Shown piece after piece: positions 21,053 through 29,878 of a stretch of 64,000 nucleotides of DNA; the first letter of the stretch is position 1; each line of letters opens with the position of its first letter. Source of the stretch: Gemmatimonadaceae bacterium (GTDB taxonomy: Bacteria > Gemmatimonadota > Gemmatimonadetes > Gemmatimonadales > Gemmatimonadaceae). Both the position numbers and the translations under genes were made by a program. The notes under the pieces were generated by a model that was not told where the DNA came from, made no database searches, and saw nothing but the letters and a program-made list of their open reading frames with translations. The DNA lies in NCBI GenBank assembly GCA_016720905.1, contig JADKJT010000007.1:62001-126000 (forward strand). Reading direction: 5' to 3'.

Positions 21053-21881
21053 GCATGCTCGATGGCGTATTGTCCGCATCGCAACCCGTGAGGCGTTCCT
21101 GAAATCTGCATCCGTGCGCGTCGGACTGTTTCTGCTGGCCTATATGCTACTGCTCTGGCTGGCGTCGATTCCCAAGGGGATGGCACCGCCACGCTTCGCC
21201 GACATTACCTGGGGCATGACCGCGTCAGTCGCCATCCTGGGAATGACCCTCCTCTTCCTCAGGCGCGAACGACGCGCGCCCCATGACGTGGGATTGGGCG
21301 TCGATGCTCGCACCGCATGGCGCTTTACAGGCGGTATCCTCCTCGGCGTCACCGTCTACGGCGTAACGCTGCTGTGCATCTCGCTCGCGGTGGGACCACT
21401 CGTGGTGGCGTCGGCATCGCAGCCCTCCGCAAGGGTGGTCGTGCTGATGGTGTGCAGCTTCATCGCACTCTCCAGCATGGAGGAGTTGGGCTTTCGTGGC
21501 TATCCGCTCCGCACCCTCACCACGGCCATCGGCACCTGGCGCGCGCAGGTGATCGTAGCCATCGCATTCGGACTCTCGCACGTGGCGTTCGGCTGGCCTT
21601 GGCAGGCTATCGTGCTCGGAGTCATTCCCAGCGCAGTGCTCTTCGGCACCACGGCCATCGTGTCCGGTGGGCTCGCCATGCCCATCGGACTCCATGCCGC
21701 TGTGAATTTTGCGCAGTGGGCAGTGGGCGAAAAATCGTCGCGGGGATTCTGGACGGTCACCGTTGATCCGCTCCTCGCGGCCCGCGCCGCCACCCTCGCG
21801 CCCTACATCGGCGCCACCGTGCCCCTGCTATTCAGTGCGGTGCTCTGGTGGTGGCACACGCGACATCTTCAGCGGACGTAG
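21051..21881 (+). CDS. CPBP family intramembrane metalloprotease (CAAX-protease type)
   Basis: A polytopic membrane protein (276 residues, about eight hydrophobic helices) with the full motif set of the CPBP/Abi family: motif 1 SMEELGFRGYPL (EExxxR), motif 2 FGLSHVAFG (FxxxH) and motif 3 GLHAAVNFAQW (HxxxN). Members cleave or process membrane-associated peptides; some give immunity to bacteriocins. ATG 21051 is the first start after the antisense extension, and the first hydrophobic helix begins about 25 residues later. The start overlaps the divergent lipoprotein start, so this choice is likely but not certain. The substrate is unknown. Confidence 0.85.
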   Translation: MHARWRIVRIATREAFLKSASVRVGLFLLAYMLLLWLASIPKGMAPPRFADITWGMTASVAILGMTLLFLRRERRAPHDVGLGVDARTAWRFTGGILLGVTVYGVTLLCISLAVGPLVVASASQPSARVVVLMVCSFIALSSMEELGFRGYPLRTLTTAIGTWRAQVIVAIAFGLSHVAFGWPWQAIVLGVIPSAVLFGTTAIVSGGLAMPIGLHAAVNFAQWAVGEKSSRGFWTVTVDPLLAARAATLAPYIGATVPLLFSAVLWWWHTRHLQRT

Positions 21882-21900
21882 TTGCTATGCTTGCGGCCCG

Positions 21901-22016
21901 GGCGGGGTCGAAGCTCCCCCGCAGCGGCCTCTGCGAGCGCGCACCGATGCTGACGTCACGCAACAGCGACGGGCGCGCGAAGCAGCAAGCCGCGAAGGGG
22001 GAGCCTCGACCCCGCC
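21901..22016. repeat. Cruciform intergenic repeat, copy A
   Basis: The 20-nt terminal arms ggcggggtcgaagctccccc (21901-21920) and the matching right arm (21997-22016) pair with a single mismatch. Conserved inner blocks are gcagcggcctctgcgagcg and gcgaagcagcaagccgcg, either side of a variable core. It lies between the convergent CPBP and LRR gene ends and fills almost all of that gap. Confidence 0.85.
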
Positions 22017-22033
22017 CGGAAACTCGCGACGAT

Positions 22034-23953
22034 CTACAGTGAGTAGTGCACCGTCACCGCAGGACTGAACGCCGACTTCAGGGCTGACGTGAGTCCGCGA
22101 CCAGACACGCGCAGCTCTCGTAACCTGGGCAGCCGCGCCAGGTGCGAGATTCCCGCGTTGCTGAGTCCGGCGCAACTGTCGAGTGTCACGTGCTCCAACG
22201 ACTCCATGCGCGACAGCAGTTCGGGCGTGCGATCGGTGATTTGTGTGTAGCTGGCGAAATACTTCGACAAGTGACGAAGCCCCACCAGATGTTCGGTCGC
22301 GGCATCGCTGGTGTCGCGACAGTACATCAACACCAGTGACTCAAGTCCATCACAGCGTCCAATGTGCCGATACCCCGCGTCGGGAATATCCATGGGCATC
22401 AGTTCGCGCAATACGGGGAAGTCCGGCAGCGCCGACACGCCAACGTCGTCCACGTTTTTGCAGCTCACCGAGAGATTCGCGAGTCGCGGCATGCGCGAGA
22501 GCGCCAGGAATCCTGCTCGTTCCAATCCATAGCATCGTCGACCCCATATGTGTTCGATGGACTGCGATGCACCAAGCGCCACCCACCCGCGATCGGTGGC
22601 GGGAGTGTCCTGGCAGCCGAGGAATCGTAAATGCGGCATGCGCGCGATATGCGGCATCGCATCGTCCTTCGCGTCGAACGCCAACCAACCCAAGTGCGGC
22701 AAATCGACCAACGGCTCCAGCGCGCGTCCGGTCAGCGGCAGGGCGCTGTCGTCCAGGTTGAGTCCGAACAGTCCGTCCAGCCCCCGCAACTGCGCCACGC
22801 CGCGATCGGTAATCTGGCCGCGCAGGAGTAGCCGGTTGGGCTCGGTGTCATAGCTGAGCAGCGCCATCTGCATATCGCCGCCCTGCCATTGCTTGAACAC
22901 CGGATACTCGTGAAAGAGCGCCAACCCGTCGTCGGTAGTGTCCTGTCCGCTCAGGAAGTGCCGCAAGTGCGATTTGCCGGTAAACGCGCGTATCGCGCCA
23001 TCGCCACAGTGCGTGCCACTCACATTCACGTGCTCGATGTGCGCAAGTGCCGACAACGCCGCCACACCAGTATCCGTCGTGCGTGTCCAGGCCAATGACA
23101 GTTCACGCAACCCGGTCGCATCGCGTAACGCCGCGACACCGCGGTCGGTGATGGCGGTTCCACTCAGGTCGAGGACACGCAGGTTGGGCATACGCGCCAG
23201 CAAGGCGACGCCCTCGTCGGTTACTCCGTGCGACCCGCCCAACTTGAGTGTCGTCAGCTGCGATAACAACACCACATCACGCAGCAGTGCGTCCGTCATT
23301 TGCCCATGCGCATCCAGGCCGGTCACGTCGCTCTCGCGCGACTCTTCCAACAGCTCCGCCCAGTCGCGCGAAATCGACACCGGCATTGGTGTGCGACTAC
23401 CGGTTTCGCTCGCGGCGGCCCACAATGCCATCGGCTTCACCATCAACAGCGCCGGTCTGGCGACCGTGGTCACCACGCGGCGCAGCGCGTCCCAGCTTTC
23501 AAATCCGTGTTCGCGCGCCACCAGCCACCGCGCATCGTCCAGCGTGATCTCAATGTCGTCGCCGGGCGCCTTCCCAAGATCGGCCTGCACATACGTGCGC
23601 ATCCCGGACCATGCGCGCCGATGCCACGTCAACGCCCAGTGTCGTTCCATCGCGGCCGGCGTACCCGTCCGATACGCCTCAATCAACGCATCGGCTTTGT
23701 TCTCGTAGTGCGCCAGCGTTTCACTCGCCGCCGCCGCGTCGCGCAGATACTGCTGTTGCAACGCAGTCCAACCGGAAAAGCCCTGCTCCACCGCCAGCGC
23801 GCGCTGCACATCGCGCAGGCCGGGCACCTCCGGTGAGCCTGGCACCGCATGAATCAATCGCGCGCGGGATTGCGCGTCGTTCGCGCGGAGCGCGGCAAGC
23901 CAGCGCTTCGCTTCCTTCTTGAGACTCTCCAGACTCCGACGGCTGTCGTTCAT
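22034..23953 (-). CDS. Leucine-rich-repeat protein with helical N-terminal module
   Basis: ATG 23953 is preceded by GGAGGAAGG, fixing the start (the longest frame reaches 24076). Residues 1-170 hold two copies of a helical motif seen beside ankyrin or LRR repeats (SLESLKKEAKRWLAALRAND; AVEQGFSGWTALQQQ; VAREHGFESWDALRR). Residues about 200-639 are LRR-type repeats of the cysteine-free GVxxLxxLxxLxxLxLSGTxITDxG class (DEGVALLARMPNLRVLDLSG, TDRGVAALRDATGLRELSLA). No signal peptide is visible, so it is probably cytoplasmic. LRRs mediate protein binding; the partner is unknown. No catalytic domain was recognised. Confidence 0.75.
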   Translation of the reverse strand: MNDSRRSLESLKKEAKRWLAALRANDAQSRARLIHAVPGSPEVPGLRDVQRALAVEQGFSGWTALQQQYLRDAAAASETLAHYENKADALIEAYRTGTPAAMERHWALTWHRRAWSGMRTYVQADLGKAPGDDIEITLDDARWLVAREHGFESWDALRRVVTTVARPALLMVKPMALWAAASETGSRTPMPVSISRDWAELLEESRESDVTGLDAHGQMTDALLRDVVLLSQLTTLKLGGSHGVTDEGVALLARMPNLRVLDLSGTAITDRGVAALRDATGLRELSLAWTRTTDTGVAALSALAHIEHVNVSGTHCGDGAIRAFTGKSHLRHFLSGQDTTDDGLALFHEYPVFKQWQGGDMQMALLSYDTEPNRLLLRGQITDRGVAQLRGLDGLFGLNLDDSALPLTGRALEPLVDLPHLGWLAFDAKDDAMPHIARMPHLRFLGCQDTPATDRGWVALGASQSIEHIWGRRCYGLERAGFLALSRMPRLANLSVSCKNVDDVGVSALPDFPVLRELMPMDIPDAGYRHIGRCDGLESLVLMYCRDTSDAATEHLVGLRHLSKYFASYTQITDRTPELLSRMESLEHVTLDSCAGLSNAGISHLARLPRLRELRVSGRGLTSALKSAFSPAVTVHYSL

Positions 23954-24147
23954 ACAACCTTCCTCCGAGTGCGCCTGACGTCCGCTGAAGTACAGGCAGG
24001 AAGAAGGCTCGGCGAAACTGCTGCGAACCTTGAAAGGGTGGGAAGATTCCCTTGCCGCGGACAGGAGGCGCCCCAACGCGCACTGTCCGCATTGTGGTTC
24101 GCTGCTCGGCGCGCGTCAAGCTGCTGGTTGGGGTGCGGCATACTGCC

Positions 24148-24265
24148 GGCGGGGGGCGAGGCTCCTCCTTCGCGGCTTGCTGCTTCGCGTGCCGGGCGTC
24201 GCGGCGCTACGACAGCATCTGCCCACGCTCGCAGAGGCCGCTGCGGAGGAGCCTCGCCCCCCGCC
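24148..24265. repeat. Cruciform intergenic repeat, copy B (inverted orientation)
   Basis: The 21-nt arms (24148-24168 and 24245-24265) pair perfectly. The copy is in opposite orientation to A, C and D, with the block cgcggcttgctgcttcgcg on the left. Two arm positions differ from the other copies, each changed on both sides so that pairing is kept. Confidence 0.87.
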
Positions 24266-24432
24266 TGGGATCGGGCACAATTCGTTGAGGCCGAGGAGTG
24301 GCGTCGGTCGCCACGAATTGGTGTCAGCAACCGACTGAGTTGGGTCGCATCCAAGTATTCGTCCGCACCATCGCTGCGCAGTGCGCAGTGCGCAGCTCAC
24401 CGCTCAGCGCCTCATCACCCGCGCCAGCGTAA

Positions 24433-24550
24433 GGCCGGGGCCGAGGCTCCCCCGCAGCGGCCTCTGCGAGCGTGAGCCAATGCCATCGAAGCGCCACAAC
24501 GCCCGGCACGCGAAGCAGCAAGCCGCGAAGGGGGAGCCGCGACCCCGGCC
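24433..24550. repeat. Cruciform intergenic repeat, copy C
   Basis: The arms ggccggggccgaggctcccc(c) at 24433-24453 and 24530-24550 pair with two mismatches. The inner blocks and orientation match copy A. It ends just before the 3' end of the acetamidase-family gene. Confidence 0.87.
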
Positions 24551-24578
24551 GGCCGAACGACGCACAAAACCACCCGAC

Positions 24579-25676
24579 TTAGCGGCGAACGAACAGGCGC
24601 TTGGGAATCATGACATGCACCCCCATGGTGCCGTCAACCAGCTGCGTAATGCGCACATCGCACCCCGTGCTCACCAGCATGTACGCATCCTCGCGCGACA
24701 TCCCCTTCACATCCGCCAGCAACGCAATCGCCTCACCCACCGCCACCTTGGCCGCAACGGTGAGACTGCTGTCCGTCCCCATCGCAATCCAGTGCGTAGC
24801 TGTCTCGCCGCGTGGCCACGTGAGCTTCAGGTCTTTTCGCACGATGAACTGAAAGCGCCCGCGCAACGCCGTCTCCAGCGCCGTGATATCCACTTCGCCG
24901 TCGCCCTGCGCCGCATGACCATCGCCCGCCTGAAACAACGCACCACGCACGTGCACCGGGATGTACAGAATCGTGCCCGCCACCAGCTCCTTGTTGTCAA
25001 GATTTCCAGCATGAACACCCGGCGGCGCGCTGTTCACGCGACCGCGCTCCGGTGCAGGCGCGACACCCATGCTGCCAAAGAACGGATGCAGCGGAATCTC
25101 AATTCCAAGCGAATCGGAGAAGTGTCCAATCATGCGCTTCGCATCGAGCGGCACAATGCGACTCTTGGACGCGCCGGGAAACGCCTCTGGCAGAAACCCA
25201 CTGCGCGGCCCGAATGAGTTGCACGCGAATGGAATGGCCAGATCAACCGCCTTGATGCGCACCTCCAGCACATCGCCGGGCTCCGCACCGTTCACATAAA
25301 CCGGCCCCGTAAGAATGTGTCCACCCGGTCCGCGTCGCAGCGTCGAATCGCGCACCGCCGCCACAATCGCGCGGTATGCCGGCTCGACCGTGCCCGTGTC
25401 CACACCCGGCTGCAACAGCCGCGCGCCGCAGGTGGACACCGCCGAGATCTCCACCTCGTCACCCGATGCCACGCGCAGCACCGGCGTCGACGAAGGATCG
25501 TAGCCGCCGTACACCACAGTCTTGGGTGACGCCAGCAGCGTATGTCTTGCGCCAACCGCACGCTCGGACCAGAACGGTCGTGCGGTGCTATTGGCCGGAC
25601 TGAGCGCTGACCGCGAAGGCCGAGTGACAGCCAACGGTAAGTGCCAGCGAGGCGAGGGCCAAAAGGTTGGTCTCAT
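24579..25676 (-). CDS. Acetamidase/formamidase family protein, N-terminus uncertain
   Basis: About 310 C-terminal residues match the FmdA/AmdA family: TPVLRVASGDEVEIS, TGPVYVNGAEPGDVLEV, CNSFGPRSGFLPEAFPG, HPFFGSMGVAP, PPGVHAGNLDNKELVAG, GDGHAAQGDGEVDITALETA. Such enzymes hydrolyse short amides, though many homologues are uncharacterised. The uninterrupted frame starts MRPTFWPSPRWHLP, which is not a signal peptide. One frame over, the same bases encode a typical export signal (NLLALASLALTVGCHSAFAV), suggesting an indel near 25590-25600 and an exported enzyme. Flanked by repeat copies C and D. Confidence 0.82.
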   Translation of the reverse strand: MRPTFWPSPRWHLPLAVTRPSRSALSPANSTARPFWSERAVGARHTLLASPKTVVYGGYDPSSTPVLRVASGDEVEISAVSTCGARLLQPGVDTGTVEPAYRAIVAAVRDSTLRRGPGGHILTGPVYVNGAEPGDVLEVRIKAVDLAIPFACNSFGPRSGFLPEAFPGASKSRIVPLDAKRMIGHFSDSLGIEIPLHPFFGSMGVAPAPERGRVNSAPPGVHAGNLDNKELVAGTILYIPVHVRGALFQAGDGHAAQGDGEVDITALETALRGRFQFIVRKDLKLTWPRGETATHWIAMGTDSSLTVAAKVAVGEAIALLADVKGMSREDAYMLVSTGCDVRITQLVDGTMGVHVMIPKRLFVRR

Positions 25677-25713
25677 TGGCAGAAACTAGCACCGCAACAC
25701 GCGCTTTGACGCA

Positions 25714-26072
<359 letters not shown>

Positions 26073-26168
26073 GTGCCACACGACAAAAACCGCCGGGTTC
26101 AGCAACGAACCCGAGGCCTTCCGCGGCGCGCCCCCCCCCGGCTAAAACACTCAAGCTTCAGCGAGCCC

Positions 26169-28739
26169 TCACCCGCACTCGCTAAACCCGCACACGTGAC
26201 ACTTCACGCACCCCTCAGCAAACTCCAGCTGACTGCCGCAGTCCGGGCAGGTCCCCATGAACACCTCCCCGCCCGACTTGCCAAACTCCACCTGCTGCTG
26301 TTCCCCGCCTGACATGGGCGGACGTGTGATCGGCACACCACCCACCGGCGTCGCCATCGGCGGCAGCAGCGAACTCACCGGCGACGCACCAACCGACGAA
26401 CCACCCGACAACAGGTCCTGCTGCACGCCCTGCTTGTCTCTCCACCACTGTTCCAGCGCGATACCCACCGCGTCCGGCATCGACAGCACCTTGTTCGGCC
26501 CCAGACCCACCGCGCGATCCGACGAAATCCCGCGCAGTTGACGGTGCACTTCCATGAGCGGAATCCCGCTTCGTAGCGCGAGCGACACCAACCGTCCAAT
26601 GGCCTCAGCATCGGCCATGGCTGACCCGCCCGCCTTGCCGAGGTTCAGGAACAGTTCAAACGGCTGCCCCTTCTCGTCTTCGGTGATGTTCACGAACATG
26701 ATGCCCAGCGGCGTTTCCTTGCGGATGGTGGTACCGCGCATCACTTCCGGGCGCGAGCGCTTGCCACGACGCGACGCGCTCTCGGCTTCCGCGCTGAACA
26801 ACGCCTTCTGCGTGCGCTCGAGTTCGTTCTGCAACTCGGCCATCGCGCCCTGCAGTTCACCCAACTCACGACGCAACGCACCGGCTTCCTTGTCCGCCTT
26901 GGGCGCGTCGCCCGCCTGCGCACTCTTCGCATCTTCACGCTTGGCCGCAGCATCGGTCGTCGCACCAGTGCTCAACACCTGGTTGTCGCGCGAGCCATCG
27001 CGATACACCGTGACGCCCTTGCACTTCATGTCGTACGCCATCTCGTAGATGGCGCGCACATCATCAACCGTGGCCGCAAAACCGAAGTTGGTGGTCTTGG
27101 AAATGGCCGAGTCGCAGTGCTGCTGGAACGCCGCCTGCATGCGGATGTGGTATTCCGGCGAGATGTTGTTGGCCGTGTTGAACACCGCCTGCCACTTGGC
27201 CGGCACTTCGTTGTGCTTGACGGTGCCGGTTTTCGCGATGCGCTCCATGAGTTCGTCGCTGTACCAGCCTTCAGTCTTGGCGATGGCGATGAAGTCCTCG
27301 TTCACGTCGGGCATCATCACGCCGGCCTGATTGCGCATGAACGCCACGGCAAACAACGGCTCAAGGCCCGACGAACACCCGGCAATGATGGAGATGGTGC
27401 CGGTGGGCGCCACGGTGGTGACGTTGCAGTTGCGCAGCATCTGCATGGGGCGGATGCGCTGGCCGTTCTCGTCACGCGAGCAGGTTTCATCGGGACCAAA
27501 GATGGACTGCGCCCATTCGGGGAACGCGCCACGCTCCTTGGCCAGCCGCTCGCTTTCCTTCTTCCCTTCCACATCGAGATACTCCATCACCTTGCGGCCC
27601 ATCTCGATGCCTTCGGCACTGTCATACGGGATGCCCATGCGCACCAGCATGTCGGCAAAGCCCATCACGCCCAGGCCAATACGACGGATGCGCTTGGACA
27701 GCGCGTCGATTTCCGGGAGCGGGTACTTGTTGACGTCAATGATGTTGTCGAGGAAATGCGTGCTGAGCGCGATATCACGCTTGAACGCATCCCAATCCAT
27801 CACGCCATTGATCACGTAGTGCCCGACGTTCACCGAGCCCAGGTTGCACACGTCGTACGGCAGCAGCGGCTGCTCGCCGCACGGATTGGTGGCTTCGTAG
27901 CTTCCCAGCTGCGGCACCGGGTTGTAGCGGTTGGCTTCGTCAATGAAGAACACCCCCGGCTCGCCCGTGCGCCACGCCCCCACGATCATCTTGTCCCACA
28001 CCTCGCGCGCGCGCAGCTGACCGGTCACCTGCTTCGTGCTCTGATCGTACAGATCGTAGTTGGTGTCGGCCTTCACGGCCTCCATGAACTTGGTGGTGAT
28101 GCCGACCGAGATATTGAAGTTGGTGATCTTGGTGAGGTCTTCCTTGCACGCGATGAACTCCATCACGTCCGGATGATCCACCCGCAAGATGCCCATGTTG
28201 GCGCCGCGACGCGTGCCGCCCTGCTTCACCGCGTCGGTGCTGGCGTCATACAACTGCATGAACGAGATGGGGCCCGACGCCACACCCGTGGTGGAACGCA
28301 CCATCGCGCCGCGTGAGCGCAGCCGCGAGAACGAGAAGCCCGTACCGCCGCCCGACTGATGAATGAGCGCCATCGCGCGCAGCGTGTCGTAGATACCGCT
28401 CTGTCCATTGGACAGCGCATCATCCACCGGCAACACGAAGCACGCTGACAGCTGTCCCAACGGACGGCCGGCATTCATGAGCGTGGGCGAGTTGGGCTCG
28501 AACCGACGCTGCGTCATGAGGAAGTAGAACTCCTCGGCCAACGCCTGCACGCCGCCATCGCTGGCACCGTAGCGGCGATCGGCTTCCGCGACCACCGTCG
28601 CAACACGCCAGAACATGTCTTCCGGCTTCTCGACGGGCTTACCCGACTTGTCCTTTACCAGATAACGCTTTTCCAGCACCGTCCGCGCATTCGCTGACAG
28701 CGTAACAGGACCTTCCGGGGGTGTCGCGGTAAAGGGCAT
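26169..28739 (-). CDS. nrdJ: Vitamin B12-dependent (class II) ribonucleotide reductase
   Basis: This 856-residue enzyme reduces ribonucleotides to deoxyribonucleotides using adenosylcobalamin, without oxygen or a radical-generating subunit. Evidence: EPNSPTLMNAGRPLGQLSAC (substrate Cys region), HQSGGGTGFSFSRLR, NPCGEQPLLPYDVCNLGS with active-site cysteines, APTGTISIIAGCSSG, a NrdJ-specific C-terminal extension with coiled-coil-like LGELQGAMAELQNELERT, and a terminal zinc ribbon (CPDCGSQ and CHVCGFSEC). ATG 28739 is preceded by AGGAG at 7 nt. A 495-nt leader upstream carries clustered GTGAYAC motifs. Ends 26169, next to repeat D. Confidence 0.97.
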   Translation of the reverse strand: MPFTATPPEGPVTLSANARTVLEKRYLVKDKSGKPVEKPEDMFWRVATVVAEADRRYGASDGGVQALAEEFYFLMTQRRFEPNSPTLMNAGRPLGQLSACFVLPVDDALSNGQSGIYDTLRAMALIHQSGGGTGFSFSRLRSRGAMVRSTTGVASGPISFMQLYDASTDAVKQGGTRRGANMGILRVDHPDVMEFIACKEDLTKITNFNISVGITTKFMEAVKADTNYDLYDQSTKQVTGQLRAREVWDKMIVGAWRTGEPGVFFIDEANRYNPVPQLGSYEATNPCGEQPLLPYDVCNLGSVNVGHYVINGVMDWDAFKRDIALSTHFLDNIIDVNKYPLPEIDALSKRIRRIGLGVMGFADMLVRMGIPYDSAEGIEMGRKVMEYLDVEGKKESERLAKERGAFPEWAQSIFGPDETCSRDENGQRIRPMQMLRNCNVTTVAPTGTISIIAGCSSGLEPLFAVAFMRNQAGVMMPDVNEDFIAIAKTEGWYSDELMERIAKTGTVKHNEVPAKWQAVFNTANNISPEYHIRMQAAFQQHCDSAISKTTNFGFAATVDDVRAIYEMAYDMKCKGVTVYRDGSRDNQVLSTGATTDAAAKREDAKSAQAGDAPKADKEAGALRRELGELQGAMAELQNELERTQKALFSAEAESASRRGKRSRPEVMRGTTIRKETPLGIMFVNITEDEKGQPFELFLNLGKAGGSAMADAEAIGRLVSLALRSGIPLMEVHRQLRGISSDRAVGLGPNKVLSMPDAVGIALEQWWRDKQGVQQDLLSGGSSVGASPVSSLLPPMATPVGGVPITRPPMSGGEQQQVEFGKSGGEVFMGTCPDCGSQLEFAEGCVKCHVCGFSECG

Positions 28740-29234
28740 TCGTAACTCCTACAGTGTTGTCGGGGGGCGGGACAGCGGACTACGCGAGGCTGATTTGGGA
28801 GCGTCCCCAAACCACGGTGGGGTGCCGAGCGGGGGCGAATGGTGCGTTGGTTCGTGAAGCCGCGCAAGTCACTCCGTAACGCGTTGCAGTGATACAGCTT
28901 GCGTATTGTAGATCACGGAATTGTGTGACACGCCACTTTATCCACCAAGCTCGGCGCTGTGATACCGATACAAAACGATGATCCAGATGCAGCCTCATCC
29001 GTGACACGGATGTGACACGCAATTGGCAATGAAGACAGTAACATAACTCATTTCCTGCCAATCTGTTAGGACACTTTGCCCGATCGACTGTCGCGCACTA
29101 ACGCGTCACCAATCGGTCAGGGTGACGCCGCCCATTTTCTGGCAAGGATCACGAAATTTCCGCGCACGCGGTGCGGTTTTTGCCTGCACTCACATCGGCG
29201 GCACCCATTTGCCCGCAATCCCGTACAAAATCCG
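28740..29234. other. Long leader/promoter region of nrdJ
   Basis: 495 nt without a convincing gene separate nrdJ from the upstream gamma-carbonic anhydrase gene on the same strand. It is less GC-rich than its surroundings. It holds five GTGAYAC motifs between 28889 and 29019 and a gapped palindrome at 28889-28916. I did not find the conserved boxes of a cobalamin riboswitch. Promoter elements could not be assigned with confidence. Confidence 0.6.
28889..29019. promoter_or_regulatory. Cluster of five GTGAYAC motifs upstream of nrdJ
   Basis: The plus strand shows GTGATAC at 28889 and 28959 and GTGACAC at 28925, 29001 and 29012. The last two and 28925 extend to GTGACACG. The first copy is part of a gapped palindrome, GTGATACA with TGT then ATCAC, 28889-28916. 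Clustering in a gene-free leader suggests regulator-binding sites, possibly for nucleotide-pool control of nrdJ. The protein that would bind is unknown. Confidence 0.4.
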
Positions 29235-29720
29235 TCAGCGACGCGGGATATCGCCCCGGCGATACTGCTCCTTGAGGCCCGCATAGCGCGCCGCGTTCTC
29301 GATGATGGCCGCCCGCTGATCCGCACTCACCTGGCGCACCACTTTGGCCGGCACCCCCAATACCATCGACCCCGGCGGGATCTGCATCCCTTCGGTTACC
29401 ACCGCACCAGCGCCGATGATCGATCCCGCGCCCACCCGCACGCGATTGAGCAACACAGCTCCCATCCCCACCAGCACCCCGTCCTCCAGCACCGTGCCAT
29501 GCACCACCGCGCGATGACCGATCACGCAGTCCTCCCCTACAATGGTCGGCACCCCTTCATCCGCATGTATCACGGCGCCGTCCTGCACATTGCTGCGCGC
29601 CCCGATGGTGATAGGCTCGACATCGCCGCGAATCACCGCGGTCGGCCACACGGAGACATCGTCGCCCAGCGTGACTCGGCCCAGCACAACGGCGGTTTCG
29701 TGAATCCAGGGAGCGGCCAC
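29235..29720 (-). CDS. Gamma-class carbonic anhydrase family protein
   Basis: About 161 residues of left-handed beta-helix hexapeptide repeats: VVLGRVTLGDDVSVWPTAVI, GARSNVQDGAVIHADEG, VGEDCVIGHRAVVHGTVLED. The His residues in VIHADEG and IGHRAVVHG match the zinc ligands of the gamma-carbonic anhydrase/YrdA group. These may hydrate CO2, though many YrdA-type members have no proven activity. GTG 29720 is the first start before the fold. The longer frame to 30035 reads through the heptamer repeat and antisense of the next gene. The Shine-Dalgarno site is weak. Confidence 0.85.
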   Translation of the reverse strand: MAAPWIHETAVVLGRVTLGDDVSVWPTAVIRGDVEPITIGARSNVQDGAVIHADEGVPTIVGEDCVIGHRAVVHGTVLEDGVLVGMGAVLLNRVRVGAGSIIGAGAVVTEGMQIPPGSMVLGVPAKVVRQVSADQRAAIIENAARYAGLKEQYRRGDIPRR

Positions 29721-29739
29721 GGGGATCTCGGGGGGAGTG

Positions 29740-29850
29740 AAGACGGGTGAGGGGAGACGGAAGACGGGAGACGGAAGACGGGAGACATCCAACCGGCCGC
29801 GAGCAGTCGACGAGACGTCTCCCGTCTCCCGTCTCCAATCTCCCGTCTTC
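29740..29850. repeat. GGGAGAC heptamer repeat forming a hairpin
   Basis: The left arm (29740-29787) is a run of gacggga/gacggaa heptamers. The right arm (29813-29850) is its complement (gtctcccgtctcccgtctcc). They fold back around a loop of about 25 nt. The element fills the gap between the peptidase-barrel gene end and the carbonic anhydrase gene and could terminate or attenuate transcription. Confidence 0.8.
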
Positions 29851-29878
29851 CCCACACCGTCGCCAGCCAACACAGCGA

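Larger units (their letters stand above)
23954..24578. other. Intergenic region holding two cruciform repeats
   Basis: Between the LRR gene start and the acetamidase gene end there is no convincing coding sequence. The space contains repeat copies B (24148-24265) and C (24433-24550) and a short gcgcagt heptamer run near 24376-24395. Longer frames here are shadows or cross the repeats. Confidence 0.7.

Noticed and set aside
28740..29234. Adenosylcobalamin riboswitch upstream of nrdJ
   Set aside because: The conserved B12-box and core elements could not be found on either strand by eye.
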